Source: Aureococcus anophagefferens (lineage: Eukaryota > Sar > Pelagophyceae > Pelagomonadales > Pelagomonadaceae). From it: DNA of 11,524 bases. The position numbers and the translations under genes are program-made. How positions within the stretch are numbered: position 1 is the stretch's first letter; each line of letters starts with the position of its first letter. The stretch lies in NCBI RefSeq assembly GCF_000186865.1, contig NW_008705563.1, forward strand, positions 1,377,258-1,388,781, in the 5' to 3' direction. A model generated the notes under the pieces. The model had not been told where the DNA came from. It ran no database searches and saw nothing but the letters and a program-made list of their open reading frames with translations. Positions 8,164 to 11,524 of the stretch are shown piece by piece.

Positions 8164-9492
8164 ATGACCGCAGCAGCCATGACCGCCGCTCGCATCCTTC
8201 TCCTCTGCGGCGCCGCCACCGCATTGCTGGCAGCGCCCCGCGCGCCCCCTCTGCGCGCGACGCGCACGACTCCCGGCGCGAGCGTCGTCGGCCTCTACGG
8301 CGACTGGGAGTCGGCCGAGGGCGGGTCCTACCTCCTGGAGCCGCCGGAGGGCGAGGCCAAGGGCGTCGTGCACTTCGTCGGCGGCGCGTTCATCGGCGCG
8401 GCGAGCCAGCTCACGTACCGCTACCTGCTCGAGCGCTTCGCCGGCAGCGGCTACCTCGTCGTGGCGACGCCCTTCCGCCTGTCCTTCGACTACCTCAGCG
8501 TCTGCGACGCCGTCGAGGCGTCCTACGAGGCCGCGGCGGCGGAGGCGCGGCGCCGGGGCTACGGCGACGCGCTCTTCGACGACGTCGTGGGCGTGGGCCA
8601 CAGCTGCGGCGCGCTGCTCCAGGCGCTGATCGCGACGCGGCGGCCCGGCGAGCGGCGGCGCCTCGCGCTCGTGAGCTACAACAACAAGGGCGCGGCGTCC
8701 GCGATCCCGAACTTCGAGGACCTCGTGACGCCCATCGCCGTGGAGCTCGCCGGCGACGACCGGTCGCCCCTGACGCCCCTGCTCCGCCAGGCCGTGGGCA
8801 CGCTCCGCGGCGCGGCCGAGGAGGCGCTCGACGCCGCGGAGGCCGAGGACGCGGCGAACCCGTTCATGCGGCTGCGCGCGGCGGCGCCGCCGGGCCTGCG
8901 GACCTTCGGGGACGCCTTCGTCGCCGAGGCGGGCGCCGTCGCGCGCCAGGGCCTCGAGGTCGCGGACCAGCTGCCGGACCTGCTCGGGGAGATCGCCGCG
9001 GGCGCGCGCGAGTTCGACCCGACGCCCCGGGAGACGCGCGAGCTGTTGCGCGACGCCTTCCGCGCCGACGACGTGCTCGTGCTCCAGTTCGACGACGACG
9101 ACATCGACGAGTCCGACGAGATCTACGCGGTGCTGCGCGACGCCGCGGAACAGAAGCGCAAGACCGCGGACGCCGTCGACCTCGTCGCGGCGCCGGGCGG
9201 CGCCTGGGCGGCGAGCGAGGACCTGCCGGGGGGCGCGCCGCGGGCCGGCGCGGCGGCGGCGCGGCCCTCGACGGCGCCGCTCGCCGTGCGGCTGGCGCGC
9301 GTCAAGGGCACGCACCTCACGCCGCTGACGCAGGACATCTTCCTCCCGGCGTCCAAGGTCGCGGACTACGCCGCGACGGCGACGGCCGTCGACCCCCTCA
9401 TCGCCGCGCCCCGCGGCACCTTCCTCCGCCAGGTCGACGACGCCTTCGCCGAGCTCGACGCGTGGCTCGCCGGGACCGAGGCCGCCAAGTAG
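8164..9492 (+). CDS. DUF1350-family alpha/beta-hydrolase, likely targeted to plastid or secretory pathway
   Basis: Predicted 442 residues, single exon. The N-terminus (MTAAAMTAARILLLCGAATA, then LLAAP) is a signal peptide followed by an Arg/Thr/Pro-rich stretch, which would fit the bipartite plastid targeting of algae with secondary plastids, although no clear ASAFAP phenylalanine is present. The body matches DUF1350: HFVGGAFIGAASQLTYRYLL (70-89), GYLVVATPFRLSFDY (96-110), the nucleophile elbow GHSCG with S147, FDPTPRETRELLRDAF (284-299), LQFDDDDIDES (307-317) and GTHLTPL with H384 as candidate catalytic His. Family members occur in cyanobacteria and plastid-bearing eukaryotes; their substrate is not established to my knowledge. 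An Ala/Glu-rich insert at about 205-280 may be lineage-specific. Met6 (8179) is an alternative start; a two-codon upstream ORF overlaps the first ATG. Confidence 0.85.
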   Translation: MTAAAMTAARILLLCGAATALLAAPRAPPLRATRTTPGASVVGLYGDWESAEGGSYLLEPPEGEAKGVVHFVGGAFIGAASQLTYRYLLERFAGSGYLVVATPFRLSFDYLSVCDAVEASYEAAAAEARRRGYGDALFDDVVGVGHSCGALLQALIATRRPGERRRLALVSYNNKGAASAIPNFEDLVTPIAVELAGDDRSPLTPLLRQAVGTLRGAAEEALDAAEAEDAANPFMRLRAAAPPGLRTFGDAFVAEAGAVARQGLEVADQLPDLLGEIAAGAREFDPTPRETRELLRDAFRADDVLVLQFDDDDIDESDEIYAVLRDAAEQKRKTADAVDLVAAPGGAWAASEDLPGGAPRAGAAAARPSTAPLAVRLARVKGTHLTPLTQDIFLPASKVADYAATATAVDPLIAAPRGTFLRQVDDAFAELDAWLAGTEAAK

Positions 9493-9571
9493 GGGCCTAA
9501 CGGGGCCGTCGGCCGGGGGCACCGCCCAGGTTCTTCGTTCGTAGTTACGCGGTCGCGCGCGCTGTTCGGCG

Positions 9572-9662
9572 CGCTGTCCGCGCGCGGTCCCGCAGTTCGC
9601 GTTGCGCTGTTCGCGCGCGGTCCCGCAGTTCGCGTCGCGCCGACGTTGCGCTGTTCGCGCGG
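9572..9662. repeat. 33-bp tandem repeat in a convergent intergenic gap
   Basis: Two adjacent 33-bp units, 9572-9604 and 9605-9637, share the core GCGCGCGGTCCCGCAGTTCG. A partial third unit, CGCTGTTCGCGCGG, lies at 9649-9662. They fill part of the 178-bp gap between the 3' ends of the hydrolase and the RING-MIOX gene. No AATAAA is visible in the gap on either strand. Confidence 0.75.
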
Positions 9663-9670
9663 TGGCGACT

Positions 9671-10858
9671 TCACCACTTGAGCTTGCCCGGCATGTACTT
9701 GTCGATGAGGCCCTGGTAGTAGGGCCAGAGCTTCTCCACGTCGATGACGTTGTCCTCGTCCTTGGTGTAGAGGTCGAAGGTGTTGAACTCGAGGACCCAC
9801 TTGAGGGCCTCGTGGTCCTCGGGCTTCATGAGGTGGTCGTAGATGCGGCCCGTGTGCCAGGGGTACGCGCTGTGGTAGCGGATCATGTCGAAGCCCGCCT
9901 TGGGGAGCTTGACGCCGTTGGCCGTGCACATCTGGTAGAGGTACTCGTCGTGGCCGTAGGCGAACAGCAGGTTGTCGATGCCGCAGCCCGGCTCGTACAT
10001 GCCGCACGGCGTGTTGAGCGCCGGGTCGCGCGCGTCCGGGTTCAGCGACGAGAACTGCGGGTAGACGACGCCCGGCCGCGCGTCGCCCGACGGCAGCGCG
10101 CAGCCGACGACCCAGGTGTCGCCGCCCAGGGCCCACTGGGGCCCGTCGGCCGTGCCGACCTGGCCGTCCTCGGCGCAGCCCCAGAGGTACATGATCTTGC
10201 CCATGTCGTGGACGAGGCCGACGAGCTGGAACCAGTCCGGGTGGCCCGCGGCGCGGATGGCCTCCGCCGTCTGGAGCATGTGGACGATGTTCGGCAGGCC
10301 CACGTCCGGGTCCGACGAGTCGACGTAGTTCTCCAGCACGCGGAAGCACTCCTGGACCGTCATGCGGCACCGCGCCTTGCCCTCGGAGAAGTCGTACTTG
10401 GCGTGCATCTTTTTCACAAAGGCCACGGTCTGGTGCGTCCGCATGTCGCGGTAGTGGCGCTCGACGGTCTCCTTGCGCTCGTGCTCCGCGTCGTAGTCGC
10501 GGAAGTCCTTGGTCTCCTTGCACTGGCCGTCGAGCTTCTTCGCGGCCGGCGGCGCCGTGACCGCGGCGACCTCGCCGGGCGCGCCCGTCGCGCCGCCCTC
10601 GCGCCACTGCCGGTACTGCTTGCGGTACTCGTCGACCTTCGACCGCAGCACGTCGGGGTCCAGGAGGTGGGGCGCCCGGCACTGGGGGCAGGACGCGAGG
10701 TCGTGGGCCGCGCACTGCTTGAGGCAGGCGCCGCAGAAGGCGTGCCCGCAACGGAGCCGCACCTGGGACCGGGAGTCCAGGAGGCAGATGGAGCAGGGCA
10801 GGTCCGTCGTCTCCTCGAGGGTCGCGCGGCCGTCCGTGCCGATCAATAATGACGCCAT
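9671..10858 (-). CDS. MIOX: Myo-inositol oxygenase with N-terminal C3HC4 RING finger
   Basis: Predicted 395 residues, single exon, start ATG 10858. Residues 22-60 form a C3HC4 RING: C22, C25, C37, H39, C42, C45, C57, C60 (PCSICLLDS, RCGHAFCGACL, CPQC). A helical linker, VDEYRKQYRQWREG, and a low-complexity stretch follow. Residues about 118-395 are a full MIOX domain, ending YYQGLIDKYMPGKLKW as in animal enzymes. All six expected di-iron ligands are present: H193, H217, D218, H303, H329 and D362. MIOX opens myo-inositol with O2 to give D-glucuronate, feeding UDP-glucuronate and polysaccharide synthesis or inositol catabolism in the cytosol. The RING suggests ubiquitin-ligase activity or self-regulated turnover; that is inference. 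The open frame extends upstream to 11002 into the inverted repeat, but that extension looks non-coding. Confidence 0.95.
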   Translation of the reverse strand: MASLLIGTDGRATLEETTDLPCSICLLDSRSQVRLRCGHAFCGACLKQCAAHDLASCPQCRAPHLLDPDVLRSKVDEYRKQYRQWREGGATGAPGEVAAVTAPPAAKKLDGQCKETKDFRDYDAEHERKETVERHYRDMRTHQTVAFVKKMHAKYDFSEGKARCRMTVQECFRVLENYVDSSDPDVGLPNIVHMLQTAEAIRAAGHPDWFQLVGLVHDMGKIMYLWGCAEDGQVGTADGPQWALGGDTWVVGCALPSGDARPGVVYPQFSSLNPDARDPALNTPCGMYEPGCGIDNLLFAYGHDEYLYQMCTANGVKLPKAGFDMIRYHSAYPWHTGRIYDHLMKPEDHEALKWVLEFNTFDLYTKDEDNVIDVEKLWPYYQGLIDKYMPGKLKW

Positions 10859-11086
10859 ATCGCTTGCTGTAATCTCGCAGTCTTGGTTCTGGGGCTGTCG
10901 CTGATGCACGGATGCGAATGTCGGCTCAGAATCCGGGCACGCGACGCACGCCTCGCACGAACGCGTCGCGCGAGAAGCCCTCGCGCCGCAATGTTGCATC
11001 AAGATATTTCATTGAATGGTGCCGTGCCGCGATCGATCGAGGTCTGGTTCCCGCGGCCTCGACGCTCGCGCGCCGTCTCCGCGACG

Positions 11087-11216
11087 ATGGCCCGGGGCAA
11101 GCGCGGACGTGGCGGGAAGAAGCGATGCGAATTAGGGGCCGCGTGCCCCTACAAACACGAGCACCAGCACCTCGGCGAGTACTACCACGACGACGACCCC
11201 GCTCCCGCCCCGGCGC

Positions 11217-11247
<31 letters not shown>

Positions 11248-11314
11248 GGTCGTCGTCGTGGTAGTACTCGCCGAGGTGCTGGTGCTCGTGTTTGTAGGGG
11301 CACGCGGCCCCTAA
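11087..11314 (+). CDS. PBZ-type zinc finger protein, 5' fragment in arm 1
   Basis: ATG 11087 starts MARGKRGRGGKKRCELGAAC, continuing PYKHEHQHLGEYYHDDD. The pattern K-x2-C-x5-C-x7-H-x3-Y-x-H fits the PBZ (poly-ADP-ribose-binding zinc finger) consensus, with Leu in place of the usual aromatic before Gly. Only the part to about 11202 is unique coding. After DDDPAPAP the frame passes the spacer and reads the antisense of arm 2 (VVVVVVLAEVLVLVF) to a chance stop at 11312-11314. The gene is therefore truncated by the palindrome centre. PBZ proteins act in DNA-damage signalling in the nucleus. The 1-bp indel between arms lies upstream of this ATG and breaks any longer N-terminal frame, supporting this start. 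Confidence 0.55.
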
Positions 11315-11359
11315 TTCGCATCGCTTCTTCGCGCCTCGTCCGCGCTTGCCCCGGGCCAT
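11132..11359 (-). CDS. PBZ-type zinc finger protein, 5' fragment in arm 2 (mirror copy)
   Basis: This is the mirror image of the arm 1 fragment, with the same 75-codon length from ATG 11359. It differs by one synonymous change (CGT to CGA, Arg) and one replacement (GGG to GCG, Gly to Ala: GRGAKKRC). The C, C, H, H zinc ligands are identical. Beyond about 11244 it too reads through the spacer into the antisense of the other arm, so neither copy has its natural C-terminus. Confidence 0.5.
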
Positions 11360-11524
11360 CGTCGCAGGGACGGCGCGACGAGCGTCGAGGCCGCGGGAAC
11401 CAGACCTCGATCGATCGCGGCACGGCACCATTCAATGAAATATCTTGATGCAACATTGCGGCGCGAGGGCTTCTCGCGCGACGCGTTCGTGCGAGGCGTG
11501 CGTCGCGTGCCCGGATTCTGAGCC

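Larger units (their letters stand above)
10923..11524. repeat. Near-perfect long inverted repeat (palindrome) reaching the window end
   Basis: Arm 1 (10923-11202) and arm 2 (11244-11524) are reverse complements with only five visible differences: one single-base indel and four substitutions over about 280 bp. A 41-bp G/C-only-like spacer (11203-11243) separates them, and the axis is near 11223. The differences cluster around the ATG of the embedded gene; the outer roughly 140 bp of each arm are identical. Arm 2 runs right up to the window edge, so the true outer boundary of the symmetry cannot be seen. It could be a real inverted duplication or an assembly join of two haplotypes or of a fold-back read. 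Confidence 0.95.

Noticed and set aside
8152..9522. Minus-strand open frame opposite the hydrolase
   Set aside because: It is Arg/Gly/Val-rich shadow coding; the plus strand carries the clear DUF1350 motifs.
9366..10751. Minus-strand frame overlapping RING-MIOX and running into the hydrolase 3' end
   Set aside because: It is out of frame with MIOX and its tail is antisense of the hydrolase and of the 33-bp repeats.
10859..11002. N-terminal extension of RING-MIOX starting MMQHCGARAS
   Set aside because: It enters the inverted repeat, lacks features, and the RING sits naturally 21 residues after ATG 10858.
1..11524. CRISPR array, tRNA, rRNA or phage cassette
   Set aside because: No spaced repeats of CRISPR type, no cloverleaf or rRNA-like tract, and no phage structural genes were seen; the context is eukaryotic nuclear.

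Overview
The window looks like nuclear DNA of a very GC-rich, gene-dense microalga, most likely a pelagophyte of the Aureococcus anophagefferens type. This is inferred from four things: high GC with strong G/C third-position bias, very short intergenic gaps, stramenopile-style Pro/Thr/Ala-rich secreted proteins carrying ShK-type cysteine domains, and above all two introns that are themselves short transposons (introner elements) of the kind described in that species. No RNA gene, CRISPR array or prokaryotic operon was seen.

Layout, left to right. Bases 1-655 hold the 3' end of an unrecognised plus-strand gene, interrupted by a 203-bp introner; a polyadenylation signal overlaps its stop. Bases 689-2764 form a patch of visibly lower GC with two divergent genes: a minus-strand F-box-like/parallel beta-helix protein (ATG at 1927) and a plus-strand Lys/Ala-rich protein (ATG at 2055) whose reading frame changes near 2190, through a short intron or a frameshift. 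Bases 2827-8006 (minus) encode a large multidomain metalloprotease: signal peptide, propeptide, M11-like zinc catalytic domain, duplicated Cys-rich plus ShK modules, a Pro-rich minisatellite, one membrane span and a cytoplasmic tail. It is split by a second introner of the same family. Divergently, 8164-9492 (plus) encodes a DUF1350 alpha/beta-hydrolase, probably plastid or secretory. Convergent to it, 9671-10858 (minus) encodes an intact myo-inositol oxygenase with a C3HC4 RING finger fused to its N-terminus. The window ends in a near-perfect inverted repeat (arms 10923-11202 and 11244-11524). Each arm carries the same start of a PBZ-type zinc-finger gene reading toward the centre.

The genes do not form an obvious pathway; they look like compactly packed independent eukaryotic genes. 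The most informative structures are the two introners, which share terminal inverted repeats, 8-bp target duplications and a spliceable GT taken from the duplicated host sequence, together with the RING-MIOX fusion and the terminal palindrome. Both introners splice out exactly and restore uninterrupted reading frames, both in phase 2.
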